Shown piece by piece: positions 53,090 to 63,800 of a DNA stretch of 64,000 nucleotides. Numbering within the stretch: position 1 is the first letter of the stretch; each line of letters opens with the position of its first letter. Both the position numbers and the translations under genes were made by a program. The DNA comes from Chitinophagales bacterium (lineage in GTDB: Bacteria; Bacteroidota; Bacteroidia; Chitinophagales; LD1), in contig JAEUUZ010000003.1 of assembly GCA_016786765.1 (NCBI GenBank), forward strand, positions 372,001-436,000. The letters run 5' to 3'. The notes below the pieces were generated by a model, which saw nothing but the letters and a program-made list of their open reading frames with translations, made no database searches and was not told the origin of the DNA.

Positions 53090-55066
53090 CTATTTTTTTT
53101 CGAGTACTATAACAGAATTGTATGTATCGATGGCATTAGCGAAAATGTTTTTTATGCTTTCATATGAACCCGGATGGTATTGTTGTTGTTTAACCGATAA
53201 GATGCTGTTGATTTGAATATATTTCTCATTTTTTTCAACAACGAACAAAAAGGATGCAGATCCATCTTCGATTCTTACTTCTTTCGACTTCGGAACATCA
53301 GTTGCTGCATACCCTTCAGGAATTTCAATGGTAAGTTTTATAGACTCTTTAAACGGATACGGAAAGTCAATCGGATAAGAACGTTCATTTAGCTTAAAAG
53401 GGTTTTCTTTTCTGAATTTTACTGGAAATGGATTTAAATAAATTTGTTTATCCCCAGAAAATGTTTTCTTACTGCTCACATCAAATGTGGTTTTTGTTTT
53501 TTTGTAATTGTCATCCTTGTTGTCGATTTCAGTATTAAGCAATTCTACGTTTTCATCAATGGTTAAAAGATCGTTGAGCGCATCCTCTGATTTCTTAAGC
53601 TTAAGCTTGGTTCTGAGTGCCACGGCTTCATAGTCGTTTAAGGTAAGCATCGTTTTCGATACTATTTTGCCGTCAGGTGATAAAGTCACTTTTGCCACAA
53701 TATTGGAGAACGAATTGGCTGAAGGTCTTATGCTTAGCCATTCCGCCTTCTTTTCGTTCATACGAAGTCCATATTCGTTTAAGTCTTGAATATCTACCAA
53801 GTAATGCGGTAGATTTGGATTAGTTGCATCTAAGAAAAATTTTGCGCTATCTATTTCTGCCACAGCAATCACATGATTAAATTGACCAAGTTCAGGAAAC
53901 TCTTTTTGAACAACACCGTTATCGCTCGTTTTAATAAACAACGGATCGGCTTTAATTCCGGAAGCGCGAAGCATATCAATTAAGATCATGTTAATGTCTG
54001 CCGAATTACCTATCCCCTCTGTGTAAGATTTTGCCAAAGCCCCCTTAGGGAAGACGGTTAAAATCTCGTTCCATCTCATTTTGCTAGAAACATAGTTATA
54101 GATTAATTTCAATTTCTCTTCCTTTGATGTTAATGAAGCCGTCATCGTTTTTGCGTCTTTCACATGCACACCGTTTCCACCCAATAATAGTCCGAAATCA
54201 TTACTTTTAGTAAGTTCCGCAATTACATCTTCCCAATTCTCTGCAAAAGTTTGTTCGTTCCGATTAGGAAGGCGCGCGGTAGTTAAAATAAATTCCATTC
54301 GCGAAAAATAATCCTGAAAACAATTTACGAAACCTTCCTGATGCAGTGCAGGAACATTTTCCATTGTGTAGGAGCTTTCGTAGCATTTCACATCTGTTCT
54401 TTCTTCAGCATATCTCGAGTTGCCGAATAGAAGCGTAAACCATTTTTCAGTTGCTTCAGCATTGTTTGTTGCCGATAAGTCGCGGCTACTCTTAAGCACT
54501 GAAGCATATTGAAAGAAAAATGGTGACCGTAAAGTTACATTCGAATAAAGTGTTGGTAGCGTTGATTGGAAATACCAGTCTTTTAAAAAGCGAAGAGATG
54601 TAACACGGGTAACATACTCAAACTCGATAATTGAACCGGCTTGGATATCAGGGAATGCTATTTTTGTTGCAGAAACTCTTCGGGAAATGGCTTCATTAAA
54701 AATCAACTTCTTGTTTACTGCAGTGGTTATGACTTTGCCGTCAACACCTTTGTTTAGCGTTTGTGCTTTGATACTTTGAATGGATTCGTTTGCCCCCGTA
54801 TATATCTTCACGTTGGCATATTCGTAACCTTCTTTGTTCAGTATTTGAATGCGTTTATGCCTTTTGTAATAAGCAAATATACGATCTTCTTCAAATACAA
54901 AATTAATCAACTCTTCATCTGCAAGAATCATCGCATTGGCTGTGCTGTCGATGGCACAAACTCTTGTCTCGAATTGTTTTGGATTTACTTCTCCCCACTC
55001 TCTTTGAGCAGACAAAACAGTAAAAACGGATAATAGAATGGGCAGTAGTAATAACTTTGCTTTCAA
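53090..55066 (-). CDS. DUF3857/transglutaminase-fold protein, catalytic Cys replaced
   Basis: A 658-residue exported protein (signal LLLPILLSVFTVLSAQ). It has the same plan as its neighbour: DUF3857 (KRIQILNKEGYEYANVKIYT, IQAGSIIEFEYVTRVTSL), then the transglutaminase core. At the catalytic position the sequence is TEGIGNSADINMILIDMLRA: Ser355 where the neighbour has Cys321, with no Cys beside it. The His (QFNHVIAV) and Asp (FLDATNPN) remain. It is therefore probably not a standard cysteine enzyme. Translation starts at TTG (55066); no in-frame ATG gives a signal peptide. It is the first gene of the pair, 4 bases before the second. Confidence 0.85.
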   Translation of the reverse strand: MKAKLLLLPILLSVFTVLSAQREWGEVNPKQFETRVCAIDSTANAMILADEELINFVFEEDRIFAYYKRHKRIQILNKEGYEYANVKIYTGANESIQSIKAQTLNKGVDGKVITTAVNKKLIFNEAISRRVSATKIAFPDIQAGSIIEFEYVTRVTSLRFLKDWYFQSTLPTLYSNVTLRSPFFFQYASVLKSSRDLSATNNAEATEKWFTLLFGNSRYAEERTDVKCYESSYTMENVPALHQEGFVNCFQDYFSRMEFILTTARLPNRNEQTFAENWEDVIAELTKSNDFGLLLGGNGVHVKDAKTMTASLTSKEEKLKLIYNYVSSKMRWNEILTVFPKGALAKSYTEGIGNSADINMILIDMLRASGIKADPLFIKTSDNGVVQKEFPELGQFNHVIAVAEIDSAKFFLDATNPNLPHYLVDIQDLNEYGLRMNEKKAEWLSIRPSANSFSNIVAKVTLSPDGKIVSKTMLTLNDYEAVALRTKLKLKKSEDALNDLLTIDENVELLNTEIDNKDDNYKKTKTTFDVSSKKTFSGDKQIYLNPFPVKFRKENPFKLNERSYPIDFPYPFKESIKLTIEIPEGYAATDVPKSKEVRIEDGSASFLFVVEKNEKYIQINSILSVKQQQYHPGSYESIKNIFANAIDTYNSVIVLEKK

Positions 55067-55180
55067 TTGGGTATTGTTAGGGGATTAGGAAAAGGCGAAT
55101 TTAACAAAAATCGATTGTCTCCAAAATAGAATGCCAATATTCTTAATTACACTGAAAACGCTAGAATTGACAGATGTTTC

Positions 55181-55188
55181 TATTTTTG
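55181..55188 (+). promoter_or_regulatory. rsmA -7 promoter element
   Basis: TATTTTTG, an exact TAnnTTTG match, 33 bases before the rsmA GTG. The only TTG upstream is too near (11-base spacer), so the -33 box is unclear. Confidence 0.4.
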
Positions 55189-55221
55189 TCTAAGCGCTTT
55201 TAAATCAGCGTATCCAAAATA

Positions 55222-55977
55222 GTGGAATTAAAAAAATCTTTAGGTCAACACTTTTTGCATGATCAAAATATGCTTCAGAAAATTGCCGATGCCATTGGCG
55301 ATTTGAGTCTGTATGCATCTGTGTTAGAGATTGGCCCCGGACATGGTGCACTTACACGCTATATGCTTGGGAAAAAATTGGCCGATTTTAAGGCTGTAGA
55401 AATTGATAGACGCTGTATCGATTATCTGAAGAACGAATACCCTCAACTCACCCTAGTTAATCAAGATTTTTTAAAAACAGACTTGACGATTTTGGTTAAT
55501 ACCCCTGCATGTGTTGTTGGTAATTTCCCTTACAATATTTCTTCACAAATTGTTTTCAAAATCATTGAACATCGCGAGTTAATTTTTGAAATGGTGGGGA
55601 TGTTTCAAAAAGAAATGGCCGTGCGCATTGCCGCCAAACCCAACTCCAAAGATTACGGTGTAATTGGCATATTAGCACAAGCATATTACGACTGCGAATA
55701 TTTATTTGACGTACCACCCGGATGCTTTACACCTCCTCCAAAAGTGATGAGTGGGATTTTGCGCATGAAACGGAAAATTGAATCATTAGGTTGTGATGAA
55801 AAATTATTTCGACAGATTGTAAAACAAGCATTTACTCAAAGAAGAAAGATGCTGTCGAATAGCTTGAAATCATTTGCTTTCAAAGGCAATGTTTGGGATA
55901 CTTATGCTTCAAAGCGCCCGGAACAACTAAGTGTTCAAGAATTTGTTGTGCTCACAAATATACTTTCCAATGGCTAA
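55222..55977 (+). CDS. rsmA: 16S rRNA (adenine1518-N6/adenine1519-N6)-dimethyltransferase
   Basis: A 251-residue SAM-dependent enzyme that dimethylates two adjacent adenines near the 3' end of 16S rRNA late in 30S assembly. It begins ELKKSLGQHFLHDQNM (the GQHFL motif), followed by the SAM site VLEIGPGHGALT, DFLKTDL and the catalytic NFPYNIS (usually NLPYNI). The C-terminal end RRKMLSNSLK is present. The start codon is GTG at 55222. Its last 8 bases overlap the start of the next gene. Confidence 0.97.
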   Translation: MELKKSLGQHFLHDQNMLQKIADAIGDLSLYASVLEIGPGHGALTRYMLGKKLADFKAVEIDRRCIDYLKNEYPQLTLVNQDFLKTDLTILVNTPACVVGNFPYNISSQIVFKIIEHRELIFEMVGMFQKEMAVRIAAKPNSKDYGVIGILAQAYYDCEYLFDVPPGCFTPPPKVMSGILRMKRKIESLGCDEKLFRQIVKQAFTQRRKMLSNSLKSFAFKGNVWDTYASKRPEQLSVQEFVVLTNILSNG

Positions 55978-56920
55978 AGTATTGATTACAGATGATGTAC
56001 ATCCTTTGCTGATAAAAGGTTTGCAGGAACGGGGTTATGCAGTGGATTTTTTGCCACAAATTTCTGCCGAAGAAACACTGGCAGTCATTGCGAACTACAC
56101 AGGCTTAATCATTAACAGTAAAATTTTTTGTGGTGAAGAATTATTGCGTAAAGCCAACCAATTAAACTGGATTATTCGCTTAGGTTCCGGTATGGAGGTT
56201 ATCGATACAGGGCTGTGTCAACAACTTGGAATACACTATGCCAATACACCGGAAGGAAACTGCGATGCTGTTGCCGAACATGCTCTTGGATTGCTGTTGG
56301 CATTAATGCGTAACATAGTGAAATCGAATAGCGAGGTTGCTAATATGCAATGGATTAGAGAGGAGAACCGTGGGGAGGAGTTGAGTGGGAAAACCTTGGC
56401 TATACTGGGTTACGGACATACAGGGTCTGCTTTTGCAAAGTTGTTAGCTCCATTCCATGTGAAAATATTAGCATATGATAAGTACAGAAAGGGCTTTGCA
56501 GCATCGAGTAACTATATTGTAGAATCGACTTTAGATGATATCTTCAACGAAGCAGATATTTTAAGCCTTCACCTTCCACTTACAACCGAGACCAATCAAT
56601 GGATTGATGCGTTATTTTTGAATTCGTTTAAGAAAAATATTTATCTCCTCAACACTTCTCGAGGTAAAGTGTTAAATACTTCCGATGCATTAAAAATGAT
56701 GGAACATGGAAAAGTTAGAGCAATGGCTTTGGATGTTTTAGAAAATGAGAAGTTGAATACACTTAATGCATCAGAACAGTTGATTTTAAAGCGATTGACA
56801 GAGTACAATAAAATTATTTTAACACCCCATATAGCAGGTTGGACAACTGAGTCTAAAGAAAAAATTGCGCTATTTGCACTTGAAAAAATGGATACTTTTT
56901 CGTCATTTTCAAGCCGATGA
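55970..56920 (+). CDS. D-isomer-specific 2-hydroxyacid dehydrogenase
   Basis: A 316-residue NAD-dependent dehydrogenase. The start is the ATG at 55970 (MAKVLITDDVHPLLIKGL), which overlaps the rsmA stop by 8 bases; a longer frame to 55931 would run deep into rsmA and has no homologous look. The Rossmann motif is LAILGYGHTGSAFAK. The catalytic Arg is in LLNTSRGKVLNT, and the His is in LTPHIAGWTTESKEK. It resembles phosphoglycerate dehydrogenase catalytic and NAD domains but lacks the C-terminal ACT domain, so the substrate could be 3-phosphoglycerate or another 2-hydroxyacid. No serine-pathway gene lies nearby. Confidence 0.88.
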   Translation: MAKVLITDDVHPLLIKGLQERGYAVDFLPQISAEETLAVIANYTGLIINSKIFCGEELLRKANQLNWIIRLGSGMEVIDTGLCQQLGIHYANTPEGNCDAVAEHALGLLLALMRNIVKSNSEVANMQWIREENRGEELSGKTLAILGYGHTGSAFAKLLAPFHVKILAYDKYRKGFAASSNYIVESTLDDIFNEADILSLHLPLTTETNQWIDALFLNSFKKNIYLLNTSRGKVLNTSDALKMMEHGKVRAMALDVLENEKLNTLNASEQLILKRLTEYNKIILTPHIAGWTTESKEKIALFALEKMDTFSSFSSR

Positions 56921-56997
56921 ATTGTCATTTCTTTGCAATATCTACCTTGAGTTCTTGCTTTTTCTTTTAACACATTTTAGATTTGTTTCAGAAAAAT

Positions 56998-57005
56998 TAT
57001 ATTTG
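56998..57005 (+). promoter_or_regulatory. -7 element of the TonB-receptor unit
   Basis: TATATTTG, an exact TAnnTTTG match, 25-30 bases before the receptor start codon. The -33 position has only a TTTTAG, a weak match. Confidence 0.45.
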
Positions 57006-57036
57006 TCGGCTATTGTGAAAGAATAATAAAATGCAC

Positions 57037-60000
57037 ATGAAGAAAATATTAACACTATTAATGGTTTTTGTTGCGGTACTGCTTAAGGCTCAGAGTGGAG
57101 AGATTAGTGGTAAATTGGTAGATGAAACTGGAGAAGGATTGCCTACGGCTACCGTCATCATTGTTGATGCAACAGGCAAAGGGACATCCATTGGAACTGT
57201 TACAGATTTTGATGGTAACTATTCAATCAAACCTTTGAAGCCAGGCAGTTACTCTGTTAAGTATTCTTATACTGGTTATGCAGCACAAATTCAAAATGGT
57301 GTAGTTGTTCGAGCCGATCAAACAACTCGATTGGATATTAAATTAAAACCGTCAGATAATTCTTTAACGGAAATCGAAGTAATAGCATACAAAGTTCCTT
57401 TGATTGAAAAAGGAAGTACAACAATGAGTAGTACGCTTGATGCTAAAGATATCAAAAACTTGCCAACACAGAGTGTTTCCGACTTAGCTTCTCAAACTGC
57501 CGGTGTTTATCAAGAAGATGCCAACAAAGGAATCAGTATCCGTGGAGGTCGTGAAGATGCTACTGTGTATTATGTAAACGGAAGAAAGGTAATCGGTAAG
57601 CCGAATGTACCCGTGCAAGGCGTGGAGCAATTAACGGTTATTACAGGTGGTGTTCCTGCCCGTTACGGTGATGCAACCGGTGGTGTTATCAATATCACTA
57701 CTAAAGGACCATCGGCTGATTTTACCGGAGGTATTTCTTTTCAAACTTCACAAGGCTTAGATGCTTTTGGTTACAATCAGGCGAATGCAAACTTGATGGG
57801 GCCTATCTTTAGTAAAGGTAAAGGAAAAGACAAAAAAGTAATCTTAGGATTTTCCACTTCATTCGAGTTCTTAGGTCAGAAAGACCGCTCACCTTCCGCT
57901 TTAGGGGTATGGCAAGTGAAGAAAAGCGTATTGGATGATATCAAAGCAAATCCTTATTTCAAAAATCCAAACGGTACTAACCTAATCTTCAAGTCAGAGA
58001 ATTTGACGTTTAAAGATATGTACCTTACAGCTGCAAAACCGAATAATGCACAACAAGATTACAAAGGGGTGTTACAATTCGATTTAAGTCCATACAAAGG
58101 TATCAATTTCACTTTTGGAGGGGATATGAGTTACACTAAGTATCACAGCCAAGTTCAAGAGTATACTTTAATGAATGCCGAAAATAATCCTGAAATTAAA
58201 GAATTAAACTATAGTGTTTTCGGTCGTTTTTCCCACACAGTAGACTTGGGTGGAAAAAAAGGGAAAGACGGCAAAGAGAAAACATCTGCTGTTCAGAACT
58301 TTGTTTACTCTTTACAATTTGATTATGAAAAATTCAAAAGTGTTTATGCTGATGATAACCACAAAGACAAATTGTTCAACTATGGTTATTTAGGTCATTT
58401 CAATTCTAAAAAAGCCACTAACTATTCTTATACAACACAATCTATTGGCGGTAAAAACTACGAAGGTTGGATTCAATCAGGCGACCCAAGAGACACAAGT
58501 GTTGTGTTTACACCGGGAACGGAGAACCCACTAGGTTCTAGATTTGTAGAACAATATTATGAGTTGTTAGGCGCACAGAAAAATGCCGATGGTTCTTATG
58601 AAGTGCTAGGAAGTAATAAAGTAGGCTTCACAGAGAGTGTGGATCAAATTTTATCTGGGGCACGCTTGCCTAACCAACGTTCTGAGCCTATTTATAACAC
58701 GTGGTATAACATTGGTCGTCAGTACAACGGATATGGTGTTGGTAATCCGAACAATTCAAAAGATGGAAACATTGATCAATATCGTGCACGTATTGAGGCT
58801 TCATTTGATGTTCAAGGTAAAGGTTCATCCAATACCAATAAGCACTCTATTGAAATGGGTATCGAGTTCGATCAACGTATTCAACGAACATATAGCATTA
58901 ACCCTCTATTCTTGTGGGATGTTGCAAAAACAAATGTGAACAAACATCTTCAATTGGATACTTCAAATCCAATCTTCCGAATAAACGGAGTTGATTATAC
59001 GCAAAATGATCCAGCTCGACCACAGTTCTTCAATACAGATACCATTAAGTTTGGTTATAAGGCTGATGCTCAAAACCAGGGTTATTTCGACAAGAATCTA
59101 CGAGCACGCTTAGGTTTAGGTGCTACCGATAGAATTGACATCTATAATGTGGATGTAGATAAATTAACCATTGATTTGTTTTCTGCCAACGAGTTGATGA
59201 GTTTTTTCAGTGGGGGAAGCGAAATTGTTACTGCCCGAGGATATGATTTCACCGGCAAGGAATTGGCCAAAAACCCTACGTTGAAAGATTTCTTTAATAC
59301 CAAAAACGGTGATGGGCAATATTTAAGACAACAAGGTGCATATATGCCAATATATGCCTCCGGATATATTTCAGATAAATTCTTCTTCAAAGATTTAGGT
59401 TTCTTGGTGGGCTTACGTGTAGACCGTTTCGATGCTAATCAATATGTGTTAAGAGATCCATATTCTTTGTATGATATAAAAACTAAAAGCGAGGTAGCTA
59501 CAATAGATGGAAAAGCAGTTAACCATCCTTCGAACATTGGAGATGATTATGCTGTTTATGTATCTAAATATGGAACTGGTTCTCAAATTATTGGTTACAG
59601 AAAAGGGGATGAGTGGTATGATAAGTTCGGAAACGTATCTACCGGAAGAAATATTGCAAGCCAATCAAGTGAGGGAGCCTTGCCTTATGCTAATTTAACA
59701 GGAATTGATACAATGTCTACTTCAACTGTGAAATCTTATGCTCAAACCAATTCAGACGACTATGATCCGAATAGCTCGTTTGTAAAGTATACTGCAAAGT
59801 ACACCTTTATGCCGCGTTTACAGTTCTCATTTAATATTACCGATAAAGCCCAGTTCTTTGCACACTACGATATCTTGAGCCAAAGACCTCAATCTAGAAA
59901 TCAATTGAACTTAGCTGAGTATTTATACTGGCAAGAAAATACCGGAGTGAAAAACAATCCGAATTTAAAGCCTGAAACTACTATCGATTATGAGTTTGGT

Positions 60001-60861
60001 TTCAAACAAGTGGTAACTAAAACTTCAGCGATTACTATTTCTGCCTATTACAAAGAGTACAGAAACTTGATTCAACGTAGAAAAATGTTGTATGCATTCC
60101 CTGCTACATACACAACCTATGATAATCTTGACTTCGTTTCCACTAAAGGTTTAAACGTGATTTACGATATGCGTAGAACAGGGAACTTCAAATTTAATTT
60201 GAACTATACCTTGCAATTTGCAGAAGGAACAGGTTCTGATGACGGATCTCAACGATTCTTAGTAGACGCTGACGTTCCAAACTATAGAACTATTTTCCCA
60301 GTTAGTTTTGATGCTCGTCACCAAATTAATGCAACTATTGATTTCCACTTCGCTGAAGGAAAAGAGTATAACGGACCTGTAGTTGGAAACAAACAAATCT
60401 TAGCTAACTTCGGTATCAACTTAGTATTAAGAGCACGTTCTGGGGTGCCTTATTCTACATCAGGTGTTGTATCAGACGAAGGATCAATTGGAGGCGGTGT
60501 TCGACAAAATACATTGTCGTTGAACGGACCTCGTTTGCCTTGGACATTCCGTGCCGATTTGCGTGTAAATAAAGACTTTGCTATATCCGTTGCCCGTAAA
60601 GGGGATGATCCTAAAAAATTATATTTCAGTGTTTACTTGTGGATTCAAAACTTGTTGAACACGAAAAACATTATTAGTGTTTATCGTTATACAGGAAATG
60701 CAAACGATGATGGTTACTTAGATGCTCCGAACAGACAAATCGATATTAACAGTAAATACAATGCACAATCTTATAGAGATTTGTATCGTGCAAGAATTAA
60801 TGATCCAAATAACTTCTCTTTACCGCGTAGAATATATTTAGGAGCATCGTTCACATTTTAA
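57037..60861 (+). CDS. TonB-dependent receptor with carboxypeptidase-regulatory-like N-domain
   Basis: A protein of about 1274 residues forming a 22-strand outer-membrane barrel energised by TonB. Start taken at MKKILTLLMVFVAVLLKAQ (57037); an ATG two codons earlier is equally possible. Residues about 22-110 are the beta-sandwich domain common in Bacteroidota receptors (GEISGKLVDETGEGLPTATV, then GNYSIKPLKPGSYSVKYSYTGY). The plug follows (SDLASQTAGVYQEDANKG, then ISIRGGREDATVYYVNGR, VTGGVPARYGDATGGVIN). The barrel ends RIYLGASFTF with a C-terminal Phe, the usual outer-membrane insertion signal. No SusD gene follows, so it is not a classical polysaccharide locus. Instead a large exported protein starts 30 bases later. 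Cargo unknown. Confidence 0.93.
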   Translation: MKKILTLLMVFVAVLLKAQSGEISGKLVDETGEGLPTATVIIVDATGKGTSIGTVTDFDGNYSIKPLKPGSYSVKYSYTGYAAQIQNGVVVRADQTTRLDIKLKPSDNSLTEIEVIAYKVPLIEKGSTTMSSTLDAKDIKNLPTQSVSDLASQTAGVYQEDANKGISIRGGREDATVYYVNGRKVIGKPNVPVQGVEQLTVITGGVPARYGDATGGVINITTKGPSADFTGGISFQTSQGLDAFGYNQANANLMGPIFSKGKGKDKKVILGFSTSFEFLGQKDRSPSALGVWQVKKSVLDDIKANPYFKNPNGTNLIFKSENLTFKDMYLTAAKPNNAQQDYKGVLQFDLSPYKGINFTFGGDMSYTKYHSQVQEYTLMNAENNPEIKELNYSVFGRFSHTVDLGGKKGKDGKEKTSAVQNFVYSLQFDYEKFKSVYADDNHKDKLFNYGYLGHFNSKKATNYSYTTQSIGGKNYEGWIQSGDPRDTSVVFTPGTENPLGSRFVEQYYELLGAQKNADGSYEVLGSNKVGFTESVDQILSGARLPNQRSEPIYNTWYNIGRQYNGYGVGNPNNSKDGNIDQYRARIEASFDVQGKGSSNTNKHSIEMGIEFDQRIQRTYSINPLFLWDVAKTNVNKHLQLDTSNPIFRINGVDYTQNDPARPQFFNTDTIKFGYKADAQNQGYFDKNLRARLGLGATDRIDIYNVDVDKLTIDLFSANELMSFFSGGSEIVTARGYDFTGKELAKNPTLKDFFNTKNGDGQYLRQQGAYMPIYASGYISDKFFFKDLGFLVGLRVDRFDANQYVLRDPYSLYDIKTKSEVATIDGKAVNHPSNIGDDYAVYVSKYGTGSQIIGYRKGDEWYDKFGNVSTGRNIASQSSEGALPYANLTGIDTMSTSTVKSYAQTNSDDYDPNSSFVKYTAKYTFMPRLQFSFNITDKAQFFAHYDILSQRPQSRNQLNLAEYLYWQENTGVKNNPNLKPETTIDYEFGFKQVVTKTSAITISAYYKEYRNLIQRRKMLYAFPATYTTYDNLDFVSTKGLNVIYDMRRTGNFKFNLNYTLQFAEGTGSDDGSQRFLVDADVPNYRTIFPVSFDARHQINATIDFHFAEGKEYNGPVVGNKQILANFGINLVLRARSGVPYSTSGVVSDEGSIGGGVRQNTLSLNGPRLPWTFRADLRVNKDFAISVARKGDDPKKLYFSVYLWIQNLLNTKNIISVYRYTGNANDDGYLDAPNRQIDINSKYNAQSYRDLYRARINDPNNFSLPRRIYLGASFTF

Positions 60862-60890
60862 GAAAATTGTCCATTCATAAATAGCAGATT

Positions 60891-63800
60891 ATGCAAAAGA
60901 AATTATTAATACTGAGTTTTGTGTTTACCATATTTGGGAACACCATTTCTTACGCCATCATAGGTGGAAATGCCGGTAAGCCAACGGCACAAAAACCAAG
61001 TTATAAAGTTGAAGCAGGGGATTGTAAAGTACCCGTTTCGCAATTTAACCTCGATGTTAACAACGTCCGCGCCAGATTATTAAATGCCGGTGACCTTTGG
61101 TGGGATTTTGATAAGGCTAAGTACGAAGTTCCAAAAGGAGACGGTACATCTGTTGGTGTTCACGCCATTTTTGCCGGTGCTATTTGGATTTCCGGTTTAG
61201 ATGCAGCAGGTAACTTAAAATTGGCAGGTCAGCGTTTCCGTCAAGGTACTTCTGATTATTATTCCGGACCGTTAGATAATAGCGGAGAAGTTACACAAGC
61301 TATCTGCAACCAGTGGGATAAGCACTTCAATGTGTTAGGTACAGAAATCGGAAAAGTACAAGCTATTTGGGATGGAAATCCTGGAGTTGATATTGCAGTT
61401 GGAAATATTCCAGATAATGTACTTTATTGGCCTGGTAAAGGAAACTCTTTCCTAACTGCAAAAGGCTACGACATGAACAATAACTTAGCACCATTTTTTG
61501 ATCGTGATGCCGATGGAGTCTATAACCCAGTTAAGGGAGATTATCCAAGTGTGAAAGATGGAAGTGAAGCTTATGGTGACCAAATGGTGTATTGGGTATT
61601 CAATGATAAAGGAAATGTGCACAACGAAACCAATGGAAATCCTCTTGGCGTTCAAATCAATGCATTGGCGTTTGCATTTGCTACTGCCGATGAGATCAAT
61701 AACATGACATTCTATACTTACAATATTGTCAATAAGAGTGGAGCTGCTTTAAGCCAAACATACATGTCTCAGTTTGTAGATGCCGATTTGGGTTGTTATA
61801 GCGATGACCGTTTAGGTTGCGATATAAGCAGAAGTTTAGGTGTTGTTTACAACGGGCGAGCAAATGATCCAAATGGTTGCAATACTGGTCTTTTAGGATA
61901 CGGTTCTGACATCCCAATGTTAGGTGTCGATTTCTTTGAAGGTCCGGTTGATACAGACGGAGTAGAAAAAGGCTTATCTGCATTTAACTATTTTAATAAC
62001 GGAGCCTCTGGCCCACAAACGGATCCACAAACTGCCCGTGAGTATCGCTATTTCCAAACAGGTAAATGGAAAGATGGTAGTAACTTTACTTTTGGTGGAC
62101 AAGGATACGGAGGAACTACTCCAACAAACTACTGTTTCCCGGGCGATCCTTCTATTGCAACGCAATGGAGCGAGTGTAATCAGCAATCTGGTGCTGCTAT
62201 TCCATATGGCGACAGAAGGATGTTGTTAACCTCAGGACCGTTTACCTTCGTGCCTAACGCTGCACAGCGAATTACAGTAGGGGTTATGTTTGTTCAACCG
62301 CAGGGTGGAACTGGTCTTTGTCCTAGTTTTAATAATGTTATTGGTCAAGCCGATGATAAAGCACAAGCACTATTCAAAAGCGGATTTAAATTGATCGATG
62401 GACCTTCTGCTCCAACATTAAATATCCGTGAGATGGATCAAAAGCTCATCATTAATTTGTTGAATGAGCGTACAGGAAATAATTATGGCGAATCATACGA
62501 TCAAGAAGACGCCTCAATTACTTCTCAAACAGGATTTGTACCGGGTATGGATGCAACGTATACCTTCCAAGGCTACAAAATCTATCAGATCTTAAATGAC
62601 AAGGTATCCGCTACTGAGTTGGACAACCCGAACAAAGCTATTTTGCTTCAGCAAATGGATATCAAGGATGGCGTAGGTAGAATTATCAATTTTGAGAAAG
62701 ACGCTTTAACTCAACTTTTAGTGCCTAAAATTAAGGTAGATGGTGAAGATAAAGGGGTTAAACATTCTTTAATTGTTGAGAAGGATTTGTTTACTGACGG
62801 TCCACTTATCAATAACAAAACATACTACTATACAGCTATAGCATATGCTCACAATAACTTCAAGCAGTATGACCAACTCAATCCGGCAGCCGGAGGTCAG
62901 AAAGTGGCTTATCTTGTAGGTAGAAAGAATTTTGCGCGTTACTCTGCTATTCCGCATAATGAAGATTCAAGAAACGGTGGAACTCAATTGAATGCCTTAT
63001 ATGGTGATGGGGTTGAAGTACAACGTCTTGAAGGACAGGGCAACGGAGGAAACAATATCGATTTAACGAAGAACACAATCGAGAAAATTTTATCCGGTGC
63101 AGGTTTTACCGACACTTTAGATTATGAAAAATTGTTCGATCCAATCGGATTCCGTGTAACTGATCCATTAGCACTTAAAGAGGCTGATTTTGAATTACAA
63201 GTGTTAGATACCTTTCCTTATAACGGATATAGTGTTTCTCCTTTAGCAACATGGGTGTTGAAAGATTTGACAAATAATAGAACTATTCCTTCCGATAGAA
63301 CATTAGATAAGCCTTATGAGCAAATTATAACAACTAACATCAGTGGCGAAACTGTTGATTATGGATTCTCTTTATCGTTGGGAACACCTGTTGCCAAGTA
63401 TCAAAACCAATACAGTAAGCGCCCAGTATTTAGTGCAATTACCGGTTCTTTAATATATGAAAACGAGGGCAGAAAATGGTTGTCGTTTGTAACAGATAAC
63501 GGTCAAAATACTCCGGCTAACTGGATTCGTTCAGGTAAAGCAGTGGTAGGAACAACGGATCCGTTATATACCGTTTTCGATGACAACTGGTATACTGCAA
63601 ATGGATCAGGAACTATCAGTGTACCTAACCCTAAAATATATACAGATCCTGATAAAGGATTTGAAAATATTGCCGGTGGAACTTGGGCGCCATATTGCCT
63701 TACATCAAACTATCACTTTGTTGGAACGCCAACAAATGTTGCGCAACCGGTATCTGTGCATAATCCTGGATTTAAATGGGATGCTTGGGGTAAATTACCT

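Noticed and set aside
61729-62957. Several short frames (61729-61983, 61974-62186, 62038-62229, 62769-62957)
   Set aside because: All lie inside the large open frame from 60891, which has a signal peptide and no stop before the window ends.
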